Shown piece by piece: positions 17,947-27,583 of a stretch of DNA of 64,000 nt (position 1 is its first letter; each line of letters starts with the position of its first letter). A model generated the notes under the pieces. The model was given only the letters and a program-made list of their open reading frames with translations. It searched no databases and was not told the DNA's origin. The DNA is from Pseudomonadales bacterium (GTDB lineage Bacteria; Pseudomonadota; Gammaproteobacteria; Pseudomonadales; Azotimanducaceae): assembly GCA_024234635.1 (NCBI GenBank), contig JACKNX010000002.1, positions 62,001-126,000 of the forward strand, read 5' to 3'. A program made the translations under genes and the position numbers.

Positions 17947-19140
17947 TTAGTCCTGCCGTATCTCACCGTCCCTGCGTCGAGTGTCATTACCGGTGTCAGC
18001 GGCGCCCGCCCCTCCCTGCTTGGTAGTCTCCAGCAGCAGCTTACTCAACCGTTGCGCATGGGATGTCCAACGGAAATTGTCGACGATTCGCTGCCGACCG
18101 GAACGACAGTCCACGTCACCACGCGCCAGCGTTTCGATAACCTCTACGATGGCCCTACTGAAATCGGCCGGCGCGTAGCCGCGCGTCCAGAATACGGACG
18201 GCAGGTCTGTTGCGACCTCGGTGTGTGCCAGCATGGGGGTCAGGATCACCGGTTTTTCGCAGGCCAAATACTCAAGCACCTTCAGCGGGCTGGAAACCCG
18301 CCATTCGGGCAGATCCGGCAGAGGGCAAATACAGCAATCAGCATTCGCTATTCGCTCGACAACCTGTTCGTAGGGAAAATAGCCATGAAAGTGCACTGAG
18401 TTGGAAAGCCCAAGCGCCTGGCTGCGCTGTTCGAGCGCCTGTCGATCGGCACCGTCTCCGACGATATCGAAGTGCACTTCCCTCGGGAACTGTGCCGAGG
18501 CCAGCCCTTCCAGCACTTCGCCCAATCCACGGGTGGAGATCAACTGACCGTGATAGAAAAGCCTGAATGTGCCATCCGGTGACCTGCGGTACCCGGACCC
18601 GTGGAACAAAGTTGTGTTGACGCCGGATTGCCAGATGCAGTACGGCAGAAAGTTGACGCCAAACTGCGTCTGAACCGCCTTGCGCAGTGGTTCGGTAATG
18701 AACGAAAACGTGTCAGCGCGACGTGCCAAAAGACGCATCGGGAGTTTCCAGAACAGTACTTCGTCCAGCCAGCTCTTAAATCCCCGCATCCTCACCGGCA
18801 ATGTCCTGATATCCAGATGCACTCTGCGCAAACCGGCGAGTCTCATTACAGGAAGAAACCACAGTGCATCCTGATTGAGGATGACGACGGAGTCGCTGTC
18901 ACGGTGACGGATAATGTGAAGACAACTGCAGGCCAAGGCAAGCCATCGGAACAAGAATGGGATTCTAGGTACCTTGTGATAATGAACCAGATCATCGTAG
19001 TTGGCCGCGGCAGCGCTCGACCGGACTGCGAGAATTCGCACTTTCCAGCCCAGCAGCTGAAGCTCTCTGGCCATTTCGAGCCATGAGCTCTTGTCCTGCC
19101 GACTGTCGAAATAGTCCGGCAGTATCCAGAAAATTGTCAC
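17947..19140 (-). CDS. Glycosyltransferase, family 4-like
   Basis: 397 residues from a GTG at 19140 with AGGTGG upstream. An open frame extends to 19266, but the first 42 residues look non-native, and the GT-B fold begins at VTIFWILPDYFDS. The C-terminal domain has FYHGQLISTRGLGEVLEG, FDIVGDGADRQALEQRSQ, VHFHGYFPYEQVVERIANAD and the donor-binding SSPLKVLEYLACEKPVI segment with its Glu. Typical of cytosolic retaining transferases that use nucleotide sugars for surface glycans. Its location between the acyltransferase and an epimerase supports a glycan role. The acceptor is unknown. The 279-base gap upstream (19141-19419) contains only a small CTACC-TTTG-GGTAG hairpin. Confidence 0.85.
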   Translation of the reverse strand: MTIFWILPDYFDSRQDKSSWLEMARELQLLGWKVRILAVRSSAAAANYDDLVHYHKVPRIPFLFRWLALACSCLHIIRHRDSDSVVILNQDALWFLPVMRLAGLRRVHLDIRTLPVRMRGFKSWLDEVLFWKLPMRLLARRADTFSFITEPLRKAVQTQFGVNFLPYCIWQSGVNTTLFHGSGYRRSPDGTFRLFYHGQLISTRGLGEVLEGLASAQFPREVHFDIVGDGADRQALEQRSQALGLSNSVHFHGYFPYEQVVERIANADCCICPLPDLPEWRVSSPLKVLEYLACEKPVILTPMLAHTEVATDLPSVFWTRGYAPADFSRAIVEVIETLARGDVDCRSGRQRIVDNFRWTSHAQRLSKLLLETTKQGGAGAADTGNDTRRRDGEIRQD

Positions 19141-19419
19141 GTCACCACCTGCTTCATGAGAATCGTAGAGTGTGTCCGTGTCAGATCCATCGGCGCCCCG
19201 GCGGTATAGCACGATGGAACCACATCCGTTCCCGGACGCGCTGGGTACTTCCGCCCGTCCATGCACATGACCCTCGAGTGCTTTCCCGTTTCAGATCTGG
19301 ACGCTCCTACCTTTGGGTAGCGGTCAGCAACATTCGACTGCCCACAAATAGAACGACCTCCACCACAGACTGAAGCAGCGGCGAGGTTAACCGGGAAGAT
19401 CGCGGCTAGACGCGCTGTG

Positions 19420-20340
19420 TCAGTCACGACCCACCGCTACATCTGATCCAGCGTAGGCCGCTATCGTGCGATTCAAACCCGAGGCGAGCGAGACACGTGG
19501 CTCCCACGCCAGCAGACGTTTCGCCGCGGCGACATCCGCCTGCCTGACCTGCTCCATCGGTCGTTCGGCGATCTCACCGAACCCGGGTGGGGTAGCGGCG
19601 CCCATCGCTTGAAAAAGCATTTCGACTATATTTTTGACAGATATAAGCTGGCCAGACCCGATATCAATGGTCTGTCCATCAATTCCCCGTCGATTCACGG
19701 CGCACACGAATGCGTCAACCACATCGTCCACGTAGATCCAATCCACCAGCCGCGCGCCACTGGTGAACGATGGCGTTTTGCCTTGCGACAGCGATGTAAC
19801 GACATAGGGAATCAGCTTGCGCAGATCCTTCTGCCCGGGGCCGTAAACCATGAACACCCGCAGAATGACCACCGACAGGCCGAACAGCGCATTGAACATG
19901 CGGCCGTAAGCGGACGCGGCGAACTTGGCGGCCGCGTAGGGAGAACTCGGTATCGCCGGCTCGCCCGTCGCTTCCGGCTCCTCCAGCGAACCCGTCAGCA
20001 CGACGCGCCGACAGCCATGACGTTGCGCCGCCAACAGCAGGTTCACGGTACTGACCAGGTTGTTCCTGAGCGTTGACGCCACGACGTCGGGCGTACGCAC
20101 GCCGATGACATCACTGGCCAGATGCAGCACGAAATCCGGTCGAAGTGCTGCGAACAGGTCCATCACCGCACCCTCATCGGCCAGGTCCACCGCGTGGGAA
20201 CGAACCTCACCGTCATCGGGATGGGTGCTGCGACTCACGGCATGTACGTGCGCGCCCAGCGAAGCCAGGCGTCGTGCCAGCGGCGCGCCGATGAAGCCAT
20301 GCCCTCCCGTCACGACAATTGTTGTTCCCTTGATATCCAA
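19420..20340 (-). CDS. NAD-dependent epimerase/dehydratase (extended SDR)
   Basis: 306 residues. The Rossmann motif VTGGHGFIGAPLARRL is at about 11-26, HLASDVIGV near 75, and the catalytic SSPYAAAKF (YxxxK) near 133. Nucleotide-sugar binding features follow: VYGPGQKDLRKLIPYV, WIYVDDVVDAF and TIDIGSG. It likely epimerises, dehydrates or reduces an NDP-hexose for glycan synthesis. The start is TTG: a stop codon lies seven codons upstream in frame and no ATG or GTG is available before the Rossmann strand. Confidence 0.88.
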   Translation of the reverse strand: MDIKGTTIVVTGGHGFIGAPLARRLASLGAHVHAVSRSTHPDDGEVRSHAVDLADEGAVMDLFAALRPDFVLHLASDVIGVRTPDVVASTLRNNLVSTVNLLLAAQRHGCRRVVLTGSLEEPEATGEPAIPSSPYAAAKFAASAYGRMFNALFGLSVVILRVFMVYGPGQKDLRKLIPYVVTSLSQGKTPSFTSGARLVDWIYVDDVVDAFVCAVNRRGIDGQTIDIGSGQLISVKNIVEMLFQAMGAATPPGFGEIAERPMEQVRQADVAAAKRLLAWEPRVSLASGLNRTIAAYAGSDVAVGRD

Positions 20341-20467
20341 GATTGTTCCAGCCTGCTAGTGCCAATGCCCCGCCATCCGCTTTCGGGCTGGGCAAACTCC
20401 GCCGCACACGATACATTTTCCGCTTACGACTTTACCTAACCTGACGCACACCATGGGGAGAAAACCA

Positions 20468-20887
20468 ATGATCAGTTCAGGACCCGTAGAAGACCGCCTC
20501 GCCATCAGGGAACTGGTGGAGTCCTACAACGACGCCGTGATGCGTTTCGACGCCGAGGCCTGGGGCGCCAACTGGGCCGACGATGGCATCTGGGCACTGC
20601 CCGGCACCGGCGACGGCATCCAGGGCAAGGAAAATATCGTGCCCATGTGGAAGAACGCCATGTCCGGTTTCGATTTCGTCGGTTTCTTTGCCTCGGCAGG
20701 CCCGATTGTGGTCAATGGCAACGAGGCGCATGCCACCTGGTACCAGCAGGAGTTCCTGCATCAGAAGGACGGCAGCCGCCGAAACGTTACGGGCCGCTAC
20801 GAGGACGACTACGTGAAACGCGATGGTCGGTGGTTCTTCCGCAAGCGCCAGTACAACATCATGCACAGCGAGGTGACGCCCGGCTGA
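20468..20887 (+). CDS. SnoaL/NTF2-like small protein
   Basis: 139 residues from the ATG at 20468, preceded by GGGGAGAAAA. An ATG at 20453 overlaps that ribosome site and is less likely. The pattern EDRLAIRELVESYNDAVMRFDAEAWGANWADDGIW, then a curved-sheet segment ending VKRDGRWFFRKRQYN, is the polyketide-cyclase/SnoaL-like fold, with the usual Asp/Trp-rich helix. Proteins of this type are dehydratases, isomerases or small-molecule binders in catabolic pathways. It is convergent with waaP (8-base gap) and divergent from the epimerase gene. The substrate is not known. Confidence 0.8.
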   Translation: MISSGPVEDRLAIRELVESYNDAVMRFDAEAWGANWADDGIWALPGTGDGIQGKENIVPMWKNAMSGFDFVGFFASAGPIVVNGNEAHATWYQQEFLHQKDGSRRNVTGRYEDDYVKRDGRWFFRKRQYNIMHSEVTPG

Positions 20888-20895
20888 AGCGGGCG

Positions 20896-21744
20896 CTACT
20901 CGTCAATGCCGGCGAGTTGTCGCGGCAGAATCTTCTTGCGGCGGGCTTTGGCATACAGTTGTGCCGCCCGCCGCTCACAGGCCGCCAGCAATGGTCCGTA
21001 GCGGGTAAGCGCCTCCCGCAGGGGTAGCTCGAAGTAATCACGTAAAAAACGCAGAACGTCCCGGCGCGTGAGGCCGATTTCGCGCGCCGAGTAGTGCAAT
21101 GCGCCCAGATCCTTCACCAGAAGCCGCTGCGCCGGACCTCGGCGGATTACGGCGCGGTGCAGATCGATCACGGCAATGGGCACGCTACCCACCATCGACT
21201 CACTCAGAGGCTGACGGGCGTCCATCAGCAGGTGGCACAGGTAGAAGTCCTGGTGATACATACCCAGGCCGTGCATCGTGCGCGCGATACGCGCAACCCG
21301 ACCAATCAACCCCCGACGCACCGCCGCCGATGGCGGGCTCTCGAGCCAGCGCAGCGTCACCTCCTCCAGGTTGGTCACCGGTGCAATCTCGTCGCTGACG
21401 ATAAAAGAATGCCGTCTGGCGGGGTTACGCCCGCGCACACCGAAGCCGGCGATAACCAGGGAGTCGATGCCCGCCGCACGCAAACGGTTTGCCGCCCGGA
21501 ATTCGTTGCTCGCATCCAGGACAGGCGACTTCCCGGTGATCAGGTTCTTGAAAATTTCGACCCAGCCAACCCCTTCATGGCGCTTGACGTAGTATCCGCG
21601 GCCGCCGATCTGTGTGCGAAACGTGGCGCGATTGGCCACGCTGCGCACCATTTCCCCATTGAGCGACCAGACCATGTCGAAACAGTCGCGATCACCCCAG
21701 GCAGCGCGCAGTTCCTCACGCAGATAGATTCGCGCGGTCTTCAC
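20896..21744 (-). CDS. waaP: Lipopolysaccharide core heptose(I) kinase, WaaP/RfaP family
   Basis: 282 residues of the eukaryotic-kinase-like WaaP fold. The glycine-rich region GGRGYYVKRHEG carries a likely ATP-binding Lys near 54, and HGLGMYHQDFYLCHLL at about 158-173 includes the catalytic Asp166. AVIDLHRAVIRR near 191 corresponds to the metal-binding Asp in the family's DLHR motif. It phosphorylates the first heptose of the LPS inner core in the cytosol, which stabilises the outer membrane. The GTG start overlaps the waaG stop by four bases (GTGA), so the two core genes are coupled. Confidence 0.85.
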   Translation of the reverse strand: MKTARIYLREELRAAWGDRDCFDMVWSLNGEMVRSVANRATFRTQIGGRGYYVKRHEGVGWVEIFKNLITGKSPVLDASNEFRAANRLRAAGIDSLVIAGFGVRGRNPARRHSFIVSDEIAPVTNLEEVTLRWLESPPSAAVRRGLIGRVARIARTMHGLGMYHQDFYLCHLLMDARQPLSESMVGSVPIAVIDLHRAVIRRGPAQRLLVKDLGALHYSAREIGLTRRDVLRFLRDYFELPLREALTRYGPLLAACERRAAQLYAKARRKKILPRQLAGIDE

Positions 21745-22928
21745 GTCGCTGCCAGCCGGCCAGCCGCACGGGCAAGAATGATGTCGCCCGCCCGTTCCGG
21801 CAGACTGTACAGATCGTGCGTCCGCCCGAAAGCAATGCCGTGCTGGCGCCAGGCTGCACGTTCCGGCGCCTCGAGCATGCGGGCAAGCGCCGCGTTCAGC
21901 GCCTCCTGTCGGAACGGGGCGCCCAGCACACAGCCCGCCTCAGCCTCCGTCACGTACCGCGAGAAACCGCAGGCATCCGTCGCAAGCACCGGCAGCCCAG
22001 CCACCACGGCCTCCAGCAGCACGTTGCCTGTATTTTCGAAATAAGCAGGATGCAGCAGCAGGTCGCCAGCCTGCAGGATGTCGGGTATATCGTCCCGACC
22101 GGCATACACGGCAAACCGGGTGCCGATGCCGGCGCTGGTCGCGGATTTCACGTAACGGCGCGGGTTGTCGGCACCGATCGCAACCAGACGGGTCTGGCGA
22201 CGCAGCGCGTCCGGCAGCGACGCCACTGCCGCAATGGCACGATCCAGCCCCTTGGTCACGAATCCGGAACCAATGAACAGCACAAGCTTCTCGTCGCTGG
22301 CAACGCCGAGCGCCGCCCTGCCACGAGCCCGTTGCGCCGGCGCATCCTCGCCCGCCATGCGATCGCGGGCGATACCCGGAGGCAGCCGGTGAAAACGTTC
22401 GGCTGGCGTCGCGTAGTGCGTCTGGTAGATGGCTTCCTGCGTGGGCGAACTCATCAGGATCGCCGTCTCACTCTGCGCACCGAATACTGACAACTCGCTG
22501 GCGGCGAAAAAACGGTACCTGGGGGTACGACGATATAGCGCGGTGCGCGCCTTGTGGGCCTTCTCCAGGTAACACGGATCCGCGGCATAGTAGACATCCA
22601 GGCCCGGCATCTTGTTGAAGCCGACAAGGCAGGCCACCGGCCGGTCACGCACCTGCTCCCGCACCCACGCCTGAAAGCGTTCGTAGCGGGTGTGATTGAA
22701 CAGCCCCCGCACCCCGCACAACACGACTTCCAGCTCCGTAGGGCGCGGCCCTTGCCATTCGAGCGCATACACCCTCACGCCCGCACCGGCCGCCACGCAG
22801 TATTGCGCAATACGCAGGAATGCCCGCTGCATACCGCCATGCGGGAAGTACTTGTACAGGCAGAATGCCAGTTCAGGTGTGGCCGGTCTGGACAATGGCG
22901 TCGAATCTGCGGCTGCAAAGGCAGGCAT
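21741..22928 (-). CDS. waaG: LPS core glucosyltransferase I, WaaG/RfaG-like (GT4)
   Basis: 395 residues. After a short Ala-rich leader the GT-B domain starts LAFCLYKYFPHGGMQRAFLRIA, very like WaaG. VGFNKMPGLDVYYAADPCY and the later HRLPPGIARDRM are also WaaG hallmarks. The C-terminal half has LFIGSGFVTKGLDRAI, DDIPDILQAGDLLLHPAYFENTG and EAVVAGLPVLATDACG, the donor-binding region. It adds the first outer-core glucose to heptose II using UDP-glucose at the inner face of the inner membrane. Coupled to waaP downstream and divergent from another glycosyltransferase at 22996. Confidence 0.85.
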   Translation of the reverse strand: MPAFAAADSTPLSRPATPELAFCLYKYFPHGGMQRAFLRIAQYCVAAGAGVRVYALEWQGPRPTELEVVLCGVRGLFNHTRYERFQAWVREQVRDRPVACLVGFNKMPGLDVYYAADPCYLEKAHKARTALYRRTPRYRFFAASELSVFGAQSETAILMSSPTQEAIYQTHYATPAERFHRLPPGIARDRMAGEDAPAQRARGRAALGVASDEKLVLFIGSGFVTKGLDRAIAAVASLPDALRRQTRLVAIGADNPRRYVKSATSAGIGTRFAVYAGRDDIPDILQAGDLLLHPAYFENTGNVLLEAVVAGLPVLATDACGFSRYVTEAEAGCVLGAPFRQEALNAALARMLEAPERAAWRQHGIAFGRTHDLYSLPERAGDIILARAAGRLAAT

Positions 22929-22995
22929 GATAAAACACCCGGCACGTTACCGGGTGCCGGTGGCAGCCAGCCGCAAAGGTTGCGAACATGCGTCC

Positions 22996-23964
22996 ATGAA
23001 AGTGCTGGTCATTCACAGCCGCGATCTCGACAAGGGCAGCACGCGATTCCGGGTTGTGAACTACGTACCCTACCTGCAGTCCCAAGGCATCAGCGTCGAC
23101 TTCGTGAACCGCAAGGAAGTCACCGCCGCGCAGGCTCGCGAACACGACGTTGTGCTCAACCAGAAGTGCCGCATAGGCTGGTGGACGGCCCGCACCCTGC
23201 GACGCGCCAGCCAGCGTCTGTTGTTCGACTTCGACGATGCCATCTACACCCGTCCGCGCAAACCCTACGGTCCGGTCGTTGGCAATCGCGTACGGCGGCG
23301 TCTGGACTGGTGGCTGGCGGCGGCGGATCTGGTCACCACCTCCAGCGACTACCTGGCCGGCTACGCCAGGCGCATCACCGATCGTATCCGGGTCATTCCG
23401 ATGGCCGTGGACGTGGATACCTGGCATCCGTCGCCACGCGCAGCCGATGATCGTATCCGCATCGGTTGGGCAGGACGCCCGGGCAATCTGCGCTTCCTGC
23501 GCGCTATCGAAGCACCGCTGGCATCATTGCTGCGCGCCCGACCCAACGTCAGCTTCGCGGTCTATTCCGGCGAGTCTCCAGACATGGCCGTGCCAATGGA
23601 ACACACACCGTTTCACGCGGGTACCGAAGCCGCCTTCTGCCAGTCCCTGGACATCGGCCTGCTGCCACTGGACGACACGGCGTTTACCCGCGGCAAGTCA
23701 CCAATCAAGGCGATCCAGTACCTCGCCTGCGGGGTGCCCGTGGTGGGAAACATCATCGGCGCCGGCCGGGAAATCGTCACCAATGACGTGGGCCTGGATG
23801 TCAGCGACCATGGCGGCTGGCTCGACGCACTCATTCAACTGGTGGACAACGCCGCGCTACGCCGGCAGCTCGGTGATGCCGGCCGCGCCAGAATCGTTGC
23901 CCGTCACAACCTGGCAACCAGCAGCACACTGCTACTGGACGCCATCACCGGCAACCGGAGCTGA
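22996..23964 (+). CDS. Glycosyltransferase (GT4-like)
   Basis: 322 residues from the ATG at 22996; the upstream open frame overlaps the opposite waaG gene. It begins MKVLVIHSRDLDKGSTRFRV, with an N-terminal GT-B domain (FDFDDAIYTRPRKP, ADLVTTSSDYLAGYA) and a C-terminal domain (IRIGWAGRPGNLRFLRAIE, GKSPIKAIQYLACGVPVVGN) carrying the sugar-nucleotide-binding segment. Transferases starting with an R-x-R-V segment and containing DFDDAI occur in LPS or capsule loci. It is followed three bases later by the FkbM methyltransferase gene, so both probably act on the same surface glycan. Confidence 0.82.
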   Translation: MKVLVIHSRDLDKGSTRFRVVNYVPYLQSQGISVDFVNRKEVTAAQAREHDVVLNQKCRIGWWTARTLRRASQRLLFDFDDAIYTRPRKPYGPVVGNRVRRRLDWWLAAADLVTTSSDYLAGYARRITDRIRVIPMAVDVDTWHPSPRAADDRIRIGWAGRPGNLRFLRAIEAPLASLLRARPNVSFAVYSGESPDMAVPMEHTPFHAGTEAAFCQSLDIGLLPLDDTAFTRGKSPIKAIQYLACGVPVVGNIIGAGREIVTNDVGLDVSDHGGWLDALIQLVDNAALRRQLGDAGRARIVARHNLATSSTLLLDAITGNRS

Positions 23965-23967
23965 GCC

Positions 23968-24678
23968 ATGGGACCCGTTAAACGCCTGCTGGCCCGGCGC
24001 CTGTTCGGTCGGCGGAACCTCATCACCATCAACGATCCCTATGCGGAGATGGCGCGTCTGCTGTCCGCGGAGTCGGTTACCGGCATCATCGACGTGGGCG
24101 CCAGTCACGGCCGGGTTGCGCGACGCTTGCTGCGACGGTTCCCGCAGGCGACGGCGTATCTGTTCGAACCCAATCCCGACTACCGCCATCGACTTGAAGA
24201 CGCCGCCGCCGGCGATCCACGTCTGGTCCCCGTATTCCAGGCCGTGGGCGAGGAAGACGGAGCCGCCACACTGCATGTCACCGCATCCGCTGGCACAACC
24301 TCCCTACTCAAACCCGCCCGGTTGCTCTCGGCGCGTTACGCCAGCGAGGCGCGCATCGTACGCGAAGAGCAAGTGGCGGTGACGACACTGGACAGTTGGG
24401 CGCGCTCACGGCCGCATGCGGCCATTCAGCTCATGAAGCTGGATATCCAGGGTGGCGAACTCGCCGCCTTGCGCGGCGCGGGCGATCTGCTTGGTGGCAC
24501 CGTGAAGCTCATCTATACCGAAGTGTTGTTCAATCCGTTGTACGACGGCGGAGGCCAGTTCGCCCAGATCGACATCCTGTTGCGGACATACGGTTTCGCG
24601 CTTCACGATCTGTTCAAACCGCGGTACGACAACCACGGCATGCTGCTCTGGGGCAACGCCCTCTACCTCAGGACCTGA
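23968..24678 (+). CDS. FkbM-family SAM-dependent methyltransferase
   Basis: 236 residues. SAM-binding motif I is IIDVGASHGRVARRLLRRFP, then LFEPNPDYRHRLED (acidic motif II). The FkbM features VTTLDSWA and LMKLDIQGGELAALRGAGDLL follow, then KLIYTEVLFNPLYDGGG. FkbM methyltransferases O-methylate sugars or other hydroxyls. GGAG precedes the ATG at seven bases. It is co-transcribed with the glycosyltransferase just upstream, and its last 11 bases overlap the end of the opposite FkbM gene. Confidence 0.88.
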   Translation: MGPVKRLLARRLFGRRNLITINDPYAEMARLLSAESVTGIIDVGASHGRVARRLLRRFPQATAYLFEPNPDYRHRLEDAAAGDPRLVPVFQAVGEEDGAATLHVTASAGTTSLLKPARLLSARYASEARIVREEQVAVTTLDSWARSRPHAAIQLMKLDIQGGELAALRGAGDLLGGTVKLIYTEVLFNPLYDGGGQFAQIDILLRTYGFALHDLFKPRYDNHGMLLWGNALYLRT

Positions 24679-25552
24679 GCAGCGGTTGCAGCAACGGCAC
24701 GAGCGCCGGCCGGAGAAACAGGCAGTTGCCGTTGAGGGATGGCGTTGTGAGCAGCGCCGCCCGCGAGGTAACTGTTAGTCGTGCGCTGGCGTCATCGACA
24801 AAAAACCACGCGAACGCGTCGAGCCAGTCATGGCCAAGCAGCGTTTCCAGTTGTACCCCGGCGCGCCTGAGATTGCGGAAATTGACCTCCATCAGCAATG
24901 CGTCGATGCGACCGATGACCGAGTCGTCCAGTCCATCCAGTATTGCCGCCTCGTAGCCTTCAGTATCGATCTTCACGAGCAGATGCGACACCGCCGGGCG
25001 ACCGGCCAGCAGCGCGGGCAACGTTGTTACCGGCACCGTCAGTCGCGCCACGTCCGCCTGCTTGTCGTCACCGGCTGCATAGGCAAATGAGGCCAGGCTG
25101 TGGCGTGCCGCCGGCACCATCAGTGTCAGCCTTCCCGGCCTTGCTGCCAGGCCAACGGCATGTACATCAACGGCGTGCAAGGCATTCAGGCTCGCGTGCC
25201 CGCGCGCACGCGCCGCCATCGCGGGATTGGCATCCACCGCAACCACCGGCACGCCCGGGCGCAGGTGCGCGAACAGGGTCGCGAAATAGCCCAGATTGCA
25301 TCCCACGTCGACAAGCCCCTGCACGGCCGGCGCGAGTTGCCGGAACAACGCTGATGTCAGGGGCTCGAATTCGCCGTGCACGATAATCGCATTGTCCACC
25401 GAATCCCCGACTTCGAGGTCGAGCAGCACACCATCACGCGTCCGCACACGATACGCCTGTCCGCGTGCCTGACGGCGGAACTTTCGCAGCGCGCTGCGCC
25501 GCAGCGCCTTGCCGACGCCATGCCTTGCGTACCACAGCAGAAACCGTTTCAT
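24668..25552 (-). CDS. FkbM-family SAM-dependent methyltransferase (second copy)
   Basis: 294 residues from the ATG at 25552 (MKRFLLWYARHGVGKALRR); a GTG at 25573 would add seven residues. Motif I is GLVDVGCNLGYFATLFAHL, then VVAVDANPAMAARARGHA, VTTLPALLAG, HLLVKIDTEGYEAAILDGLDD and ALLMEVNFRNLRRAGVQ, the standard FkbM order. The N-terminal 80 residues resemble membrane-proximal glycan methyltransferases. It faces the other FkbM gene tail to tail and diverges from a third methyltransferase at 25656, forming a small cluster of glycan-modifying methyltransferases. Confidence 0.87.
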   Translation of the reverse strand: MKRFLLWYARHGVGKALRRSALRKFRRQARGQAYRVRTRDGVLLDLEVGDSVDNAIIVHGEFEPLTSALFRQLAPAVQGLVDVGCNLGYFATLFAHLRPGVPVVAVDANPAMAARARGHASLNALHAVDVHAVGLAARPGRLTLMVPAARHSLASFAYAAGDDKQADVARLTVPVTTLPALLAGRPAVSHLLVKIDTEGYEAAILDGLDDSVIGRIDALLMEVNFRNLRRAGVQLETLLGHDWLDAFAWFFVDDASARLTVTSRAALLTTPSLNGNCLFLRPALVPLLQPLLRS

Positions 25553-25655
25553 CGACCCCACGTCACCCGTCACACACCGCGCGCCATTCTACGGTAGCCG
25601 CGCCTCGCGGGCGGTCGGGGGTTCCTGTTCGGCGCTGACTGGCTATCATCGCCAC

Positions 25656-26501
25656 ATGCAGGACCTCACCAACCGGGATTGCAGTGTTTGTGGCGCCCAG
25701 GACCACCGGCTGCTGATGCAGGATGGCGACAGCGCCTATCGAAGCTGCGTTCGCTGTCAGGCAATCTTTGCATCACCATTGTCCACTGCGTACGAAGCCG
25801 TCAACGACGCAACCTACGCGGCGGCGCTGACACGCTACGTCGCAAAGATCGATACCAAACTGCACGCCAATCTCCGGGCGCTGCGACCGTTCGACCGCTA
25901 TCGTCTCACCAACCGCTTTCTGGAGGTCGGATGCAATGCCGGCGCAACCCTTCTGGCCGCGCGGCGCCTGGGCTGGCAGCCGACCGGTGTGGACATCGCG
26001 CGGGCCCCCACGGCATACGCCCGCGAGGAACTGGGAATGGATGTGTTCACCGGCACCGTTGAAGCGGCAGGACTGCCGGATGACACCTTCGACGTAGCCT
26101 ACAGCAATGCCGTGCTGGAGCACGTGGAACAGCCCGTCCCCACCCTGCTGGCGATTCGCCGCACGCTTCGCCCGGGTGGCGTCTTCTTTGCCGACACCGT
26201 GAACTGGGACAGTTATACCCGACGCATTCTGGGCATCCACTGGCGGTATCTCGACCCGGGGCACCATGTCCAGCTCTTCACGCCCGGGAATGTGCACGAA
26301 CTGGCCCGACGTACCGGGTTCACCGTGCTGTGGGTACGCACGTCGGGCGTGCGCCTGAGCGACCGCAAGCGGGGCGAAATCTGGTCCGCGCCCTGGTACC
26401 TGCACCTCGCCAAAGCACCGCTGTCACTCGCCACCCGCGTCAGCGGCAGGGGTGACTCCATCCGCTTTCTGCTGCGCAAACCGGAAAACACAACTGCCTG
26501 A
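25656..26501 (+). CDS. Class I SAM methyltransferase with N-terminal zinc ribbon
   Basis: 281 residues from the ATG at 25656. An N-terminal Cys4-type knuckle (CSVCG at about 8-12 and CVRC about 20 residues later) precedes a methyltransferase_11/23-like domain: FLEVGCNAGATLLAARRLGW (motif I), GVDIARAPTAYA (motif II), FDVAYSNAVLEHVEQP (motif post-II) and TLRPGGVFFADTVNWDS. This zinc-ribbon plus methyltransferase arrangement is common among O-antigen and capsule modification enzymes. The neighbours suggest a surface-sugar substrate; none is identified. Confidence 0.85.
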   Translation: MQDLTNRDCSVCGAQDHRLLMQDGDSAYRSCVRCQAIFASPLSTAYEAVNDATYAAALTRYVAKIDTKLHANLRALRPFDRYRLTNRFLEVGCNAGATLLAARRLGWQPTGVDIARAPTAYAREELGMDVFTGTVEAAGLPDDTFDVAYSNAVLEHVEQPVPTLLAIRRTLRPGGVFFADTVNWDSYTRRILGIHWRYLDPGHHVQLFTPGNVHELARRTGFTVLWVRTSGVRLSDRKRGEIWSAPWYLHLAKAPLSLATRVSGRGDSIRFLLRKPENTTA

Positions 26502-26630
26502 GCAGAAGGTACGAACACGGCAGTTGTGTGCCGACAGTTGTCTACCGACAGCCGAGTTCGCAGAATAGGCAGGCCCGGTCTCGCCATTCGCGAGTCCGCA
26601 AGCGCAGTGCTTTTCCTCAGGCAGATCGAC

Positions 26631-27545
26631 ATGAACAAGCGCGAATGGACCGACTATCTCATCGATTCACTGGAGGTGGACGATGAATCGGGCCCGATCG
26701 CCAACGTTCGGCTGCCGGATCCACAGGAACCCGTCACTCCGGAGCTGGTTCGTACCTACTTCGAAGACAACATCTACCCGTTTGCCGAACGGATGGCCGT
26801 GCGCGCCTACTACCGGGAAAAGCGCCGCCTGCAGATCGAGCTGGTGAAGCTGCAGAACTGGGTGAAGGACACGGGCCAGAAACTCGTCATCATCTTCGAA
26901 GGCCGCGACGCAGCGGGCAAAGGCAGCACCATCAAGCGGTTCACGGAACACCTCAACCCCCGCGGCTCGCGTGTGGTGGCGCTGGACAAACCGACCCTGG
27001 AGGAGCGCGGGCAGTGGTACTTCCAGCGCTACGTGGACCATTTGCCCACATCGGGGGAAATCGTCTTCTTCGACCGCTCCTGGTACAACCGGGCCGGCGT
27101 TGAGCGGGTGATGGGCTTCTGTACGCAGGAGGAATACGAGGAGTTCCTGAAGGAAGCGCCACAGGTGGAGCAGATGCTCGTTCGCAGCGGCATTCACATC
27201 GTAAAGTTCTACCTGTCCGTCAGCCGGGAAGAGCAGGCCAACCGGATGCGCGAGCGGGCCAACAACCCGCTCAAGCAATGGAAACTCTCGCCCATCGATC
27301 GTATTGCACAGGAACGCTGGGACGACTATACGCAGGCCAAACTCGCCACTTTCGAAAAGACCGACACCGCCGAAGCGCCCTGGATTATCGTCAAGTCCGA
27401 AGATCAGATGCGCGCCCGGCTGGAAGCCATGCGGCATGTGTTGCACCGCTTCAACTACGACCGCAAGGATACCGCTGTCGCCCACCCCCCGAATCCGCTG
27501 CTGCTGGCGCCGTTCGCCATTCTCCGGTCCTGGGGAAGCCCTTAG
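26631..27545 (+). CDS. ppk2: Polyphosphate kinase 2 (PPK2 family)
   Basis: 304 residues from the ATG at 26631. It shows the PPK2 core: Walker A FEGRDAAGKGSTIKRF (about 88-103), the lid-proximal PRGSRVVALDKPTLEERGQW, Walker B EIVFFDRSWYNRAGVERVMG, and the C-terminal FYLSVSREEQANRMRER and WKLSPIDRIAQERWDDY. Single-domain enzymes of this size transfer phosphate between polyphosphate and nucleoside diphosphates (often GDP or ADP), so it is probably a polyphosphate-driven NDP kinase. No ppk1 or ppx is nearby. The 129 bases upstream hold no clear promoter. Confidence 0.93.
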   Translation: MNKREWTDYLIDSLEVDDESGPIANVRLPDPQEPVTPELVRTYFEDNIYPFAERMAVRAYYREKRRLQIELVKLQNWVKDTGQKLVIIFEGRDAAGKGSTIKRFTEHLNPRGSRVVALDKPTLEERGQWYFQRYVDHLPTSGEIVFFDRSWYNRAGVERVMGFCTQEEYEEFLKEAPQVEQMLVRSGIHIVKFYLSVSREEQANRMRERANNPLKQWKLSPIDRIAQERWDDYTQAKLATFEKTDTAEAPWIIVKSEDQMRARLEAMRHVLHRFNYDRKDTAVAHPPNPLLLAPFAILRSWGSP

Positions 27546-27583
27546 CCGCATCCGTGGCGGCCCGACTCCGGCAACATCCGGGA